Assembly: GCF_000142805.1 (NCBI RefSeq)
Contig: NC_013083.1
Location: 1,364,001 to 1,428,000, forward strand
DNA from: Lachancea thermotolerans CBS 6340
Lineage: Eukaryota; Ascomycota; Saccharomycetes; Saccharomycetales; Saccharomycetaceae
Length of the DNA stretch: 64,000 bases
Reading direction: 5' to 3'
Shown here: one piece after another, positions 1 to 9,152 of the stretch
Layout of the letters: the number at the start of each line of letters is the position of its first letter
Numbering within the stretch: position 1 is the stretch's first letter
Translations under genes and position numbers: made by a program
The notes under the pieces: model-generated
What the model was told of the DNA's origin: nothing
The model's input: only the letters and a program-made list of their open reading frames with translations
Database searches by the model: none

Positions 1-2056
1 TTCGCAGTTCAGCTAAAAAGTCCGATAAATGTTCAGGCTTTTTCTCCGGAGTTTCGGGCATGGTATTATCATCGACAGCTTTTTCGCTATCAAGGATTGG
101 CTGGCTTTCTGCTTGGTGGTTGCTAACAAGACTCCATTTCATCCCTTCGGATTCTTCTACAGGAGTGTGAGGCAAGCTGGCAGTTCTCAGCGGCTTAGGC
201 TTGGGATCAGGCTCCTCTGCATCACTATTACTAGATCCCTGAGTATTGTTATTATAAGAAAACATTTTGAGCTTCTGTGTAAGCAGTGAGCCAGAGCTGA
301 CAGACCTCTTACTGAGCAGTCCCGTTCGTGACGCATCAACTTTGGCAAATTTGGAAGCATCCCCTTCCAGTGGTGCAGTCGCTGGCGGAGGTAAGATGAA
401 TTGGTCCTCGCTTGATAATACGTCTTCTTCCGCTAGCACAGGGGTTCCTGGGATTGAATTCGGGGTTCCGAACTGCTTTTCACTGGATCCAAACTTTGTG
501 AACAGAGATAGCCTCCTTTTTTCCTTGATTGAGTGTTTTGTAGATTCCGCTTGCGTGGTATCAGTTGGACGCAATGCGGGCGACCCCGCATTTGAACTCT
601 TCTTCGACACCAAGTCTTTTCTGAAAGCCTTGTCCTTTGCTATGACATAAGTGATAAAATCATTTAGGAGTGAATTCACTGCAATACGGCCTAGGTTGTA
701 TCGGTTTTCAGCCTCAAGTTCAATGTTATTGACGATCTTGTATTGTTCTAAAGCACTTCCGTAAATCTCTGTATCGAGAAATTTGGGTGATAGAGTCACA
801 AATAGCTTCCCTGTCTTTATAGATACCGAACACCAGTGCGGTAGGACCTCCTTAGGATTCGATTTGACCACAATTTCATCAAAGGAACCCTCAGAAGCAT
901 CGAAAGTGTTAAGCAGCTTGCATGATAAAATATCCCACCGTTGAACCACGTCGTTAGTATTCTGGGTTATAACATGGCGCCTGTTTGTAAGTAGCGAGCA
1001 TCTTAGGAGAGCAAAGCCTCCCTCCATCGTTTCAGTCTCTCTAGTGTCTAGGCTAACGGAGCTCAAGTTTGAGTCACCGGAATGTGAATACCATAGCTTT
1101 CCGCCGTCAACCAGTTGCATTGCTAAGATACCACCGCAACTTACTTCTGGTGGTAAAACAACAGACTCTAAACTTGGATTATCCCATGAGTTGTCTTTAA
1201 TGCTAACGTGAGTTATCGCTCCCCTGGAGTCACCCACAAAGAAATTGCCTAAACTTGCGCCTTCGACACACCAGACAGGTGATGCCCACTTCCAAGTGTG
1301 TATTAGAGCACTTTCAACATTGTTCGTAGCGAGCCTTTGAACATCCCATAGCTTCAGTATACCATCAGAGCTTGTGCTGAGCATTTTGCGACCTTCGTCC
1401 ATTAAATGAAGTAGCTTTATGTTAGTATCGTGAGCGGCCTGAACAAATGCTACAAGTTCACCCGTATCGCTGGACATCAAAATGAAGTTACCGTTATTGT
1501 CGCCAGCTATCAAGTCAAATGGAATTCCCTCGAAATCTGCGGAAACTAATGCGTAAAGTGACCCACTGTCCAAAGGTTGTGCGTTATCGAATGAATGGAG
1601 AAGATTTGAAGTTCCGTTGTCTTTAAGTAACCAGACTTTAAGTTTCATATCGAGGCCACAAGTCGCAAACTTTATTCCACCGTCTGCCGTAGCTCCCAGG
1701 ACTGCCACGCACTTCGCGTAGTCGTCGTGGTATCCGATAATCTTGGTGCTCCAAGTATCTTCATCGGCCCCTAAAGTCAGTAAGCATACAAAAAAGTCAT
1801 GGCTTACCACAATGAACCTACCGTCGCCTATTTCAGCAATATCGCTCACCCAATCGCTATTGACTTGCATCCTCAGGCGCTGGCAGGTACCATCCTTAGT
1901 AGTATGCTTTATGACTGCCCCGTCTCGGCCGCATGTAAGAAAATAATCTGTGAACTTCTTCGGCTTAACTATCTTGGTAATTGGAAGGATGTGAGCTTCA
2001 TGCGCGTTGCCACTCTGGGGTGGTATAAGCCCGTAGGCAACTGTGCACTTATTCAT
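1..2056 (-). CDS. DUF1: Duf1/WDR48(UAF1)-type WD40 protein, 3' end outside window
   Basis: This is the N-terminal 685 codons of a WD40 beta-propeller protein that reads off the left edge without a stop. It starts MNKCTVAYGLIPPQSGNAHE and shows propeller blades such as the one ending SDGILKLWDVQ. A later WCSVSIKTGKLFV stretch resembles the signature that follows the propeller in the human WDR48/UAF1 family. After it comes a serine- and proline-rich linker with MPETPEKKPEH near the edge. The family binds ubiquitin and in animals activates deubiquitinases; the yeast member's exact role is unclear. The ATG at 2056 is the first in the open frame. The call is supported by the divergent MHF1 neighbour, as in S. 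cerevisiae (YOL087C next to YOL086W-A). The C-terminal domain lies outside the window and cannot be judged. Confidence 0.88.
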   Translation of the reverse strand, partial: MNKCTVAYGLIPPQSGNAHEAHILPITKIVKPKKFTDYFLTCGRDGAVIKHTTKDGTCQRLRMQVNSDWVSDIAEIGDGRFIVVSHDFFVCLLTLGADEDTWSTKIIGYHDDYAKCVAVLGATADGGIKFATCGLDMKLKVWLLKDNGTSNLLHSFDNAQPLDSGSLYALVSADFEGIPFDLIAGDNNGNFILMSSDTGELVAFVQAAHDTNIKLLHLMDEGRKMLSTSSDGILKLWDVQRLATNNVESALIHTWKWASPVWCVEGASLGNFFVGDSRGAITHVSIKDNSWDNPSLESVVLPPEVSCGGILAMQLVDGGKLWYSHSGDSNLSSVSLDTRETETMEGGFALLRCSLLTNRRHVITQNTNDVVQRWDILSCKLLNTFDASEGSFDEIVVKSNPKEVLPHWCSVSIKTGKLFVTLSPKFLDTEIYGSALEQYKIVNNIELEAENRYNLGRIAVNSLLNDFITYVIAKDKAFRKDLVSKKSSNAGSPALRPTDTTQAESTKHSIKEKRRLSLFTKFGSSEKQFGTPNSIPGTPVLAEEDVLSSEDQFILPPPATAPLEGDASKFAKVDASRTGLLSKRSVSSGSLLTQKLKMFSYNNNTQGSSNSDAEEPDPKPKPLRTASLPHTPVEESEGMKWSLVSNHQAESQPILDSEKAVDDNTMPETPEKKPEHLSDFLAELR

Positions 2057-2293
2057 AAGAGAGGACGCGCCCTGCACCAATCAGACAGATTCAATTATAT
2101 TACAGAGTATTAAGCCAGCCCACGATTGCAGCAGATGAAACCGGGTTGTTAGCAGGAATTTCCTGGGACAAAATTAATAGTGTTAGACAATTATCAGCTG
2201 CGTTTATGATCTGGTGCTCTTTTTAATGTTTGTCAGTGAAGGGAGACATTTAGTGAAAGAATACAATCCTAGCCTACGAATTTCGAAGCAAGG

Positions 2294-2650
2294 ATGAGTG
2301 AGCAAAATAGTACAAGTGATAGCCATATGTCTGAGGAACAAAAGCAGCAACTAATTCCTCAATTGAAAGGAAAGCTCTGGTATTGTCTGGAGCAGCTGGT
2401 AAAGAAAGAGTTACCAAGCGATATCAGCTACTCACCTAAATTCATAAACGCGCTTGTAGAGTTGTGCTTCACCCAACTGGTGGATATCGGCGGTGATCTT
2501 GAAGCCTTCGCAAGACATGCGGGGCGGGAGACAATAGTGGTCGAGGACCTAATGCTGAGGCTGCGGAACTCAAGCGATTTGCAGCAATTGCTCCAGCAGA
2601 AACTGGAAGAAAATACAGCAGTGGGGCCAGCACGTAGGGCGGATAGGTGA
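2294..2650 (+). CDS. MHF1: Mhf1, CENP-S-like histone-fold protein
   Basis: This 118-residue protein carries a histone fold over about residues 20-100. The core KFINALVELCFTQLVDIGGD followed by LEAFARHAGR is diagnostic of CENP-S/Mhf1. Mhf1 pairs with Mhf2 (CENP-X) into a small tetramer that binds DNA, stimulates the FANCM-type helicase Mph1 and is also part of the inner kinetochore. The S. cerevisiae protein is about 90 residues; here the N-terminus is about 15 residues longer and the tail (ending GPARRADR) is basic. A second ATG at residue 12 would give a length closer to the family. It is divergent from DUF1 and convergent with MRPS9, whose stop lies 92 bp away. Confidence 0.9.
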   Translation: MSEQNSTSDSHMSEEQKQQLIPQLKGKLWYCLEQLVKKELPSDISYSPKFINALVELCFTQLVDIGGDLEAFARHAGRETIVVEDLMLRLRNSSDLQQLLQQKLEENTAVGPARRADR

Positions 2651-2742
2651 TGCAGCAGGTACTAATTAAAGAAGGTTGGGACTGATATATAATTATATAC
2701 AAGAACGGTTGCCCCGTGACGCATCCCCCTAAATGACTGGGA

Positions 2743-3582
2743 TCATCTCTTGACCCAAGTAGGCATCTTTCTGGCCTTCTTTTTGCCGGGCTTCTTCCTT
2801 TCCACGTGTCTGTAGTCCCTGGTCAAAACGCCGGCCTTTTGAAGTCTAGGTTTCAGCAGGGGGTTGAACACCAGAAGCGCCTTAGCAATGGCATGCATAG
2901 TGGCCTCAGCCTGGCCGGTAACACCTCCTCCGGAAGTGGTGACAAAAGCGTTGTATTTGCCGGCACCTTCGACCACCTTAAGAGGGTAAGCGACCGATTC
3001 TCTGTCCTTCATCTTGACGAAGTAGTCGTTCAGCTGTCTCCCATTAACCAGCACCTCTCCAGAGCCCCTGACAAGGTACACTTTGGAGGTGGAGGCCTTT
3101 CTGCGCCCAACAGCAACACTTCTGCCAAACTCATCAAGTGTTTTGATCGAAATTTGCGAGGACTGCAGTTTGGTTTTCTTAAAGTATTGAGACAACTCAG
3201 AGGTGATTTCGTCGTTAATCAGTTCGGGGTCGATGGCTTGCAACCGATTGAGCAGATTCACGAGTTGCTGGTACTGAATCGGCTTCAAACGCGTGCCACC
3301 ACCTATCAGCGCGTATTCTGAGAACGACAGCCAAGCTGGCTTTTCACTAGGCGTCATCTGCACTGTAGGCAGCTTTATGTATTTTCTTAGCAAAGACTCG
3401 AGTCTGTCAATGCGGTCTTCGTGGTGGGGGTTGGCAGAATAAAATGTCGTTAGCTTGGGCACAATCCTGGTTTGTTGTAGAGTGTAGTCTTTGCTCAAGT
3501 GTGCATAATTGGAGAAATTTCGGCAGTGTCGCCCACCGTGCGAGACCGCAAGCCTAGCAGCATTACAGAGCCTGCTGAACAT
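2743..3582 (-). CDS. MRPS9: Mitochondrial ribosomal protein uS9m
   Basis: This 279-residue protein is the uS9 subunit of the mitochondrial small ribosomal subunit. The N-terminus ([20 protein letters not shown]) is basic and lacks acidic residues, as expected for a matrix-targeting presequence. The C-terminal 130 residues hold the S9 fold with [23 protein letters not shown] and the basic end [17 protein letters not shown] that reaches toward the P-site tRNA in ribosomes. The neighbour order MHF1-MRPS9-ADH1 mixes YOL086W-A, YBR146W and YOL086C/YBR145W. That is the order expected before the genome duplication split the two copies. Confidence 0.93.
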   Translation of the reverse strand: MFSRLCNAARLAVSHGGRHCRNFSNYAHLSKDYTLQQTRIVPKLTTFYSANPHHEDRIDRLESLLRKYIKLPTVQMTPSEKPAWLSFSEYALIGGGTRLKPIQYQQLVNLLNRLQAIDPELINDEITSELSQYFKKTKLQSSQISIKTLDEFGRSVAVGRRKASTSKVYLVRGSGEVLVNGRQLNDYFVKMKDRESVAYPLKVVEGAGKYNAFVTTSGGGVTGQAEATMHAIAKALLVFNPLLKPRLQKAGVLTRDYRHVERKKPGKKKARKMPTWVKR

Positions 3583-3996
3583 GCCGTTAACAACTCCGCT
3601 GTAGCTTTACCAAGACTTGTAGAAACAGCCTTTTCTTTGGCACACTCACATACTGGCCTTTTGGATAGGCAATGTGATTCGATTTTGAAAATTTTACGAA
3701 TGCTCGTACATAAAGACAATTAAGGTGCAGGGGGTTTTCCAGACATTGAATCCTCCGAGGACAGCGAGCAAGCTGGCTATGAAGACGGGGGAGCTGACTG
3801 CCCAGTGGGCCGTGTATCGATTGCAGGTGCTTTGTGAGGCGAGGATCGTTTTAGGCTGCGTTTAGTAGATTTTAGAAAACTTTCTTAAGCTAGCTATTAT
3901 TTAGAAAGGGATGAATTTATAGGCATCTGTATCATTAACTCGTAACATAATCTAGAGACGTTAAAAAGAACAAGTTGTTTTTGGTTGGCACTCCGC
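3583..3996. other. Intergenic: MRPS9 promoter and ADH1 3' region
   Basis: This 414-bp gap holds the promoter of MRPS9 (reading left) and the 3' untranslated region of ADH1 (also reading left). An AT-rich stretch around 3860-3910 probably carries the ADH1 polyadenylation signals. I see no RNA gene or credible ORF. The small ORFs on both strands at 3495-3723 overlap the MRPS9 start and look accidental. Confidence 0.5.
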
Positions 3997-5052
3997 TTAG
4001 TTGGAGGTGTCGACAACGTATCTGCCAACAATTTGGCCCTTCTCCATCTTCTCGAAAATCTCTGGTAGAGTAGATAGACCGACAACCTTGATTGGAGATC
4101 TGACCAAACCACGGACGAAGAAGTCTAGAGCCTCTCTGGTGTCAGCTCTGTTACCGACGTAAGAACCGACGATAGAGATGGACTTGACGACCTGGTTGAA
4201 AACGTCAGACTTGCACTTGGCGCCAGCTGGCAAACCGACCAAGACGACGGTACCGTTGGCTCTGACGTAGTTGGTAGAGGACTCGATGGCGGCCTCGGAG
4301 ACAGAGACGTTGATGACACCGTGAGCACCACCGTTGGTGGCCTTGATGATCTCACCCTCGATGTCCTTGCAGGTTCTGAAGTCGATGAAGACCTCACCAC
4401 CCAACTGTCTGAAGAGCTGCTCCTTCTCCTCACCACCGTCGATACCCAAGACACGGTAACCCATGGCCTTGGCGTACTGGACGGCTAGGGAACCCAAACC
4501 ACCGGCGGCACCGGAGATGGCAACCCAGTCACCGGCCTGCAAGTTAGCAGACTTCAAAGCCTTGTAGACAGTGATACCGGCACACAGGATTGGGGCGATC
4601 TCAGCAAGGTCAGCGCCAGCTGGGATCTTAGCGGCCTGGACGGCATCGGCAGTAGCGTACTGCTGGAAAGAACCGTCGTGGGTGTAACCGGACAAGTCAG
4701 CCTCTGGACAGTTGGACTCGTTACCCAACTCACAGGACTCACAGGACATACAGGAGCCGTTCAACCACTTGATACCGGCCAAGTCACCGACCTTCCAGCC
4801 CTTGACGTTCTCACCCATGGCGACAACGACACCGGCACCCTCGTGGCCACCGACTAGAGGCAACTTAACTGGCAATGGCCAGTCACCGTGGTAGGCGTGC
4901 AAGTCAGTGTGGCACACACCGGAGTACTTGACGTTGACCAAAAGCTCGTTGGCCTTTGGGGTTGGGACATCGATGTCCTTGTATTCCAGCTTACCACCGG
5001 TCTCGTAGAAGATAACACCTTTCTGGGTCTTTGGGATTTCGTGAGCAGACAT
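3997..5052 (-). CDS. ADH1: Cytosolic alcohol dehydrogenase (Adh1/Adh5 ancestor)
   Basis: This 351-residue zinc alcohol dehydrogenase interconverts acetaldehyde and ethanol with NADH and is the last step of fermentation. Catalytic zinc ligands include C47 (SGVCHTD) and H70 (GGHEGAG). The structural zinc cysteines are C101, C104, C107 and C115. The NAD-binding loop is [16 protein letters not shown]. The start at 5052 gives [12 protein letters not shown], collinear with yeast Adh1. The frame stays open 29 codons upstream but with no ATG and no basic presequence, so a mitochondrial Adh3-like form is unlikely. Codon use is strongly biased, as in highly expressed genes. It is the single ortholog of the S. 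cerevisiae ADH1/ADH5 pair by position. TDH is divergent from it, 2.05 kb away. Confidence 0.96.
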   Translation of the reverse strand: MSAHEIPKTQKGVIFYETGGKLEYKDIDVPTPKANELLVNVKYSGVCHTDLHAYHGDWPLPVKLPLVGGHEGAGVVVAMGENVKGWKVGDLAGIKWLNGSCMSCESCELGNESNCPEADLSGYTHDGSFQQYATADAVQAAKIPAGADLAEIAPILCAGITVYKALKSANLQAGDWVAISGAAGGLGSLAVQYAKAMGYRVLGIDGGEEKEQLFRQLGGEVFIDFRTCKDIEGEIIKATNGGAHGVINVSVSEAAIESSTNYVRANGTVVLVGLPAGAKCKSDVFNQVVKSISIVGSYVGNRADTREALDFFVRGLVRSPIKVVGLSTLPEIFEKMEKGQIVGRYVVDTSN

Positions 5053-5166
5053 TATTGATTGATGGGATTGATTTGCTTGAAGCTGTGATGCTTTGTGATA
5101 GCAGTGGAGATAGAAAAGAAGAAATAACAAGACTTCCAAATTCCCTTAACTGGGCCACCTGCCGCA

Positions 5167-5174
5167 TTTTTATA
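5167..5174 (-). promoter_or_regulatory. ADH1 TATA box
   Basis: TATAAAAA on the minus strand lies about 115 bp upstream of the ADH1 ATG. It sits in the only AT-rich pocket at this end of the GC-rich region, which makes it the natural core promoter for ADH1. Confidence 0.75.
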
Positions 5175-5274
5175 TCTTTGTAGGACGGCCCCCTCGAATC
5201 CCTGCAATCCGAGGGCGCGCTGTGCCCGTGCGCGGTGTCAGCCCGGAGCGCGACCGATTGTGCGATGCGCCACT

Positions 5275-5666
5275 TGCACGGGTGGTGTGCCCGCATGTGT
5301 GATGAATAGGATGTCGCACCACTTTGACACGAATGGGCGCCTAATGGGCCCACGATGTGGATTTGCACGGGCGCGGAAGCTTCGAGAAAACCGGTAGCTG
5401 AACCATAGTCCAGGTGCGAACGGACGCCCGGCAGAGGCGCTCGAGGCGAAGCTCGTAGACGGGCGCGCCAGCGCCAGCGGCGCCCGGGCCGCGTTGGCTT
5501 CCATACATCGGGTGATGCGGCAGCCGAGGTGTGCCGGAGCTTTCAGGCCAGCTGCGTCGTTTCTGAGGGGGCGGGTAATTTGGGTGCGAGTGGGATGAGA
5601 TTTCGGACCCAGAAGAAGCAACGTTCGGGTGCCGCACGTGATATAACTCTGCACGGGTGCGTAGGA
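5275..5666. promoter_or_regulatory. Rap1-like and Gcr1-like site pairs upstream of ADH1
   Basis: The octamer TGCACGGG (minus strand CCCGTGCA, a Rap1-like core) occurs at 5275-5282, 5364-5371 and 5650-5657. In the last two, a GGAAG (Gcr1 core, CTTCC on the other strand) follows within 3-6 bp: TGCACGGGCGCGGAAG and TGCACGGGTGCGTAGGAAG. Close Rap1-Gcr1 pairing is the classic S. cerevisiae glycolytic activator arrangement. The match to the Rap1 consensus is imperfect, so the assignment is tentative. Confidence 0.4.
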
Positions 5667-6250
5667 AGGGCTCGCACACACGTGACTATCCACATCCTCA
5701 CTCCGAACGTTGAAGTCACACACGCCAAGCACCGCTGCTGGGCCGCGTTCTGCGCGTCGGCGACGGCGCTGTTGCTGTAAGCCCTGTCCTGTGCCGTCGG
5801 ACGCCACCCGCACACCACGCGGAGTGCGGTTCTGTGTTCGCGCCATGCGTACCGGGCCTGGCCAATTAGCCGCCCAGCGCAGCCGGAGCCCAGATACACC
5901 GGAAGCTGCTGTCTGAGTATCCGCCGGTCGAAGCATGTGCTGAACACCCGCACGAGCGGGCGCCTTGGCACTGGTTATCGTTCGTGTGTGCGTGCTTAGC
6001 GCGAAAGGCCTTGGGCCTATGTTATGTGGTCGTGTGGGACATTGGCCGTTTCGAGCACAATTGTCGGTAGCTGCGACTTGGACAAAAGTTCTGAGCCAAA
6101 ATCGCCTTCGAGAACAAGATCCAGCAAGGCCCGGCTCCCCAAACGCTTTGCCTCTAGATATACGCCGCGGGGCCCTTCTCCAACCTCGCATCATTGACGC
6201 TGCTGACCTTACCCTTTGGGTACTGTAGAGGTTGTGGCGCGGGAAGTGCG

Positions 6251-6481
6251 CACGTGACACAAACTCCGGAGTCTCACACGTGACCACATGCCCGCGCCGA
6301 GGTCACGTGAGATGCCCCCTCGGCCCCGCAGTGCGCCCCCGCGCACTCTCTACGGCAGCCGCCTGCCGCCCGTTGCGCCGGCGTCCACGTGCCTGGGTTG
6401 CTGTGGAAGCGGCGGCGTCTCCCGCGCTTCCGGCGCACGTGCGCCGGAAGCGCGAGCCTGGTCCCAACGCCCGCACACGTG
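6251..6481. promoter_or_regulatory. Array of six CACGTG E-boxes in 231 bp
   Basis: CACGTG occurs at 6251, 6277, 6304, 6386, 6436 and 6476, with spacing 26, 27, 82, 50 and 40 bp. Two more lie at 5635 and 5679. Several have the Cbf1-type flank (GTCACGTG or CACGTGAC). At this base composition well under one copy is expected per 2 kb. The array lies 620-850 bp upstream of TDH. In yeasts CACGTG is bound by bHLH factors (Cbf1, Tye7, Pho4); Tye7 is a known glycolytic activator. Confidence 0.7.
6423..6454. repeat. Perfect 32-bp palindrome centred on an E-box
   Basis: The left arm is CGCGCTTCCGGCGCAC and the right arm is its exact reverse complement, with no spacer. The centre is CACGTG (6436-6441), flanked symmetrically by CTTCC (6427-6431) and GGAAG (6446-6450). 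All 16 base pairs were checked individually; pairing fails at the next position outward. Confidence 0.93.
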
Positions 6482-6775
6482 ATCTGGGTGCGGCCCCGCG
6501 CGCGGCTCTGGGCGCTTGCTCTCGTCGCCCCTTTCCCCGCCTCACCCGCGACGGCCCGGACTCAGGAGGCAGAAAAGAAACGTGGTTTATTACAATCTAA
6601 AACTCCCGCACGCACACGAAGTCGCCTTCCGGTGCAGAAATCACCAGAAGGCCCGGCTAGAATCACCAGTTGCCCGCGTGCACGCGACTTCGCGCCCCAC
6701 AGCCTCTCCAGTTGCAGCTGCAACAAGGCACATGCCACGCTGTTCCAGTGCTATGACCGGCTAACGTGCCAATAA

Positions 6776-6810
6776 CAGGTGCTCCAGGTGCGGCAAATAT
6801 GCCGCAGGTG
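6776..6810. promoter_or_regulatory. Triple CAGGTG cluster around a dyad upstream of TDH
   Basis: CAGGTG occurs at 6776-6781, 6785-6790 and 6805-6810. Between the last two lies an inverted repeat, TGCGGCA (6789-6795) and TGCCGCA (6800-6806), with a 4-bp spacer. The cluster sits about 300 bp upstream of the TDH ATG, where glycolytic activating sites usually lie. The binding factor is unknown; CAGGTG is a non-canonical E-box. Confidence 0.5.
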
Positions 6811-6985
6811 CTGACAACAACTACCAAAAATCCAACTCCGTCCTGCGCTGGTGACACTTAGTTGCGCGGGCGATTCGGTTGCGTGCGCGTGTGTGTGCTG
6901 CGCGTGCGCTCGGGGCGGGATAGAACAACATCGAAATGGCTCGCCACGGCTTGCAGGGTTGGGGGGCCGGCAGAGCAGCGAAATG

Positions 6986-6993
6986 TATATAAG
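6986..6993 (+). promoter_or_regulatory. TDH TATA box
   Basis: TATATAAG lies 112-119 bp upstream of the TDH ATG, followed by a pyrimidine-rich leader ending in AAAA directly before the ATG. That is typical of a highly expressed yeast gene. Confidence 0.8.
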
Positions 6994-7101
6994 GGAGCGC
7001 AGCGATCAGGTAGAATTGATTTAGTCTCTTGTTTCCAAATCCCCAGAGAAGTTCACTCATCTCAGAACACAACACACTTCAAACACTTTCACAGCTCATA
7101 A

Positions 7102-8103
<1,002 letters not shown>

Positions 8104-9152
8104 ACTCCGTGATACACATTTTTACGTAAGACATTTTTTATAACGAAATCTAACGACTTGATATAGCACTTTCTTCAATTGGGTGAGCCGCAAACCGCAG
8201 AACTATTAGAGTCGGAAACCCCATCAAACTCCGCCGCCGCAAAGGCGTTGGGTTCCGAGGCTCGAACGCCTTGAATTGCGGGGCCTCACTGAAACACCTC
8301 ACAACGGCGGAGCTCTGCATTGACCGCGACACTCATTCTGCACCTCTGCACCTTCACCTCCTCCTTTGTTCCATTGCTCTTTGGGCCTGACGTGTGTTCG
8401 CGCCCAGCCACCTCTTCGCTTTGCACTTGCTTGAAGCATAGAACATTCTGCGATTCTGCACGTCTTCCACATTGCATTGCGTGTTCGCTACGTAATCCTT
8501 CCAATAAGCCCTGTCACCAATATACTTGCGTAACCCTCGTCCTCCTAACGCACGCGTGGGCTTCAGCTGCGCCAGGTCGCGCCGGGCTTCTTCTGGGCCT
8601 GTCGTGTCCCAAGCCCTCGTAAAGCCCTCTTTTCTTGGTCTGTGCTGCCCCTAGCGACGCACACACCAAAATTTTTTTCACTGCGATGCCTTAGTCGGTC
8701 AGTGAGATTTGCGCTTCTGGGCGCTTGAATAGCCCCTCTCAGGGCATCGCATTCGTTGCATATCCCGCTCTGGCCCCTCACTGCAGCACAGAGGCAATGC
8801 TGTAAAAAGACCGAGGCTATGCCCCCTTCGATGGGGCTATATATTCATGGGTTTTTTTAAAGATACCTTGTCAACTTCTGGGTTATAGAAAGACAACTCG
8901 AATCCTCGTTTACAGACAGCGCTTTCTCGTGCTCAACAACTGGTTCGACTAGTGCTCGTTATAATCACACTTCAGGCGCCCAAACTTAGTTCAAGTTTCC
9001 GGTTAGCTTCCAAAGACTCTGGATTTTCCTCTCTGAGTCTAATATTGTGTGAATTGCTGTTACTGCGCAGCAAGAATCCCTAATTTTTTGGACTACATAA
9101 GACAGCTGAAACAACACGCGCTCGGAAATTTACACATCACAACATCATCGCC
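8104..9152 (+). promoter_or_regulatory. TDH 3' region and stress-type promoter of PHM7
   Basis: This 1,049-bp gap begins with the TDH 3' UTR. The right part is the PHM7 promoter. It holds four CCCCT stress-response elements in the same orientation (8648-8652, 8733-8737, 8774-8778, 8823-8827), followed by a TATA-like TATATATT at 8838-8845. CCCCT is the binding core of Msn2/Msn4, which suggests induction by general stress. An inverted repeat GGCGTT/AACGCC at 8244-8270 could form a hairpin in the TDH 3' UTR. I find no tRNA or credible ORF; the 100-codon frame at 8320 looks accidental. Confidence 0.55.

Noticed and set aside
5053-5139. N-terminal extension of ADH1 (29 residues)
   Set aside because: It begins with TTG, not ATG, is not basic, and lies across the expected 5' leader. 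A mitochondrial form is therefore not supported.
5238-6287. 349-codon minus-strand ORF in the ADH1-TDH gap
   Set aside because: It lies in GC-rich DNA where stops are rare, begins away from any good context, and its Arg/Ala/Pro-rich product has no domain. Overlapping ORFs of similar quality exist in other frames.
6251-6481. Centromere-like CDEI elements (GTCACGTG)
   Set aside because: There is no AT-rich CDEII or CDEIII beside them; the surrounding DNA is strongly GC-rich. Gene order places the centromere beyond the right edge.
8237-8285. Possible tRNA (GTTCGAGCC B-box-like) on the minus strand after TDH
   Set aside because: The T-arm does not pair, and no acceptor stem or A-box could be found.
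8930-8960. GGTTCGACTAG resembling a B-box
   Set aside because: No matching A-box, anticodon arm or terminator T-run in the right place.
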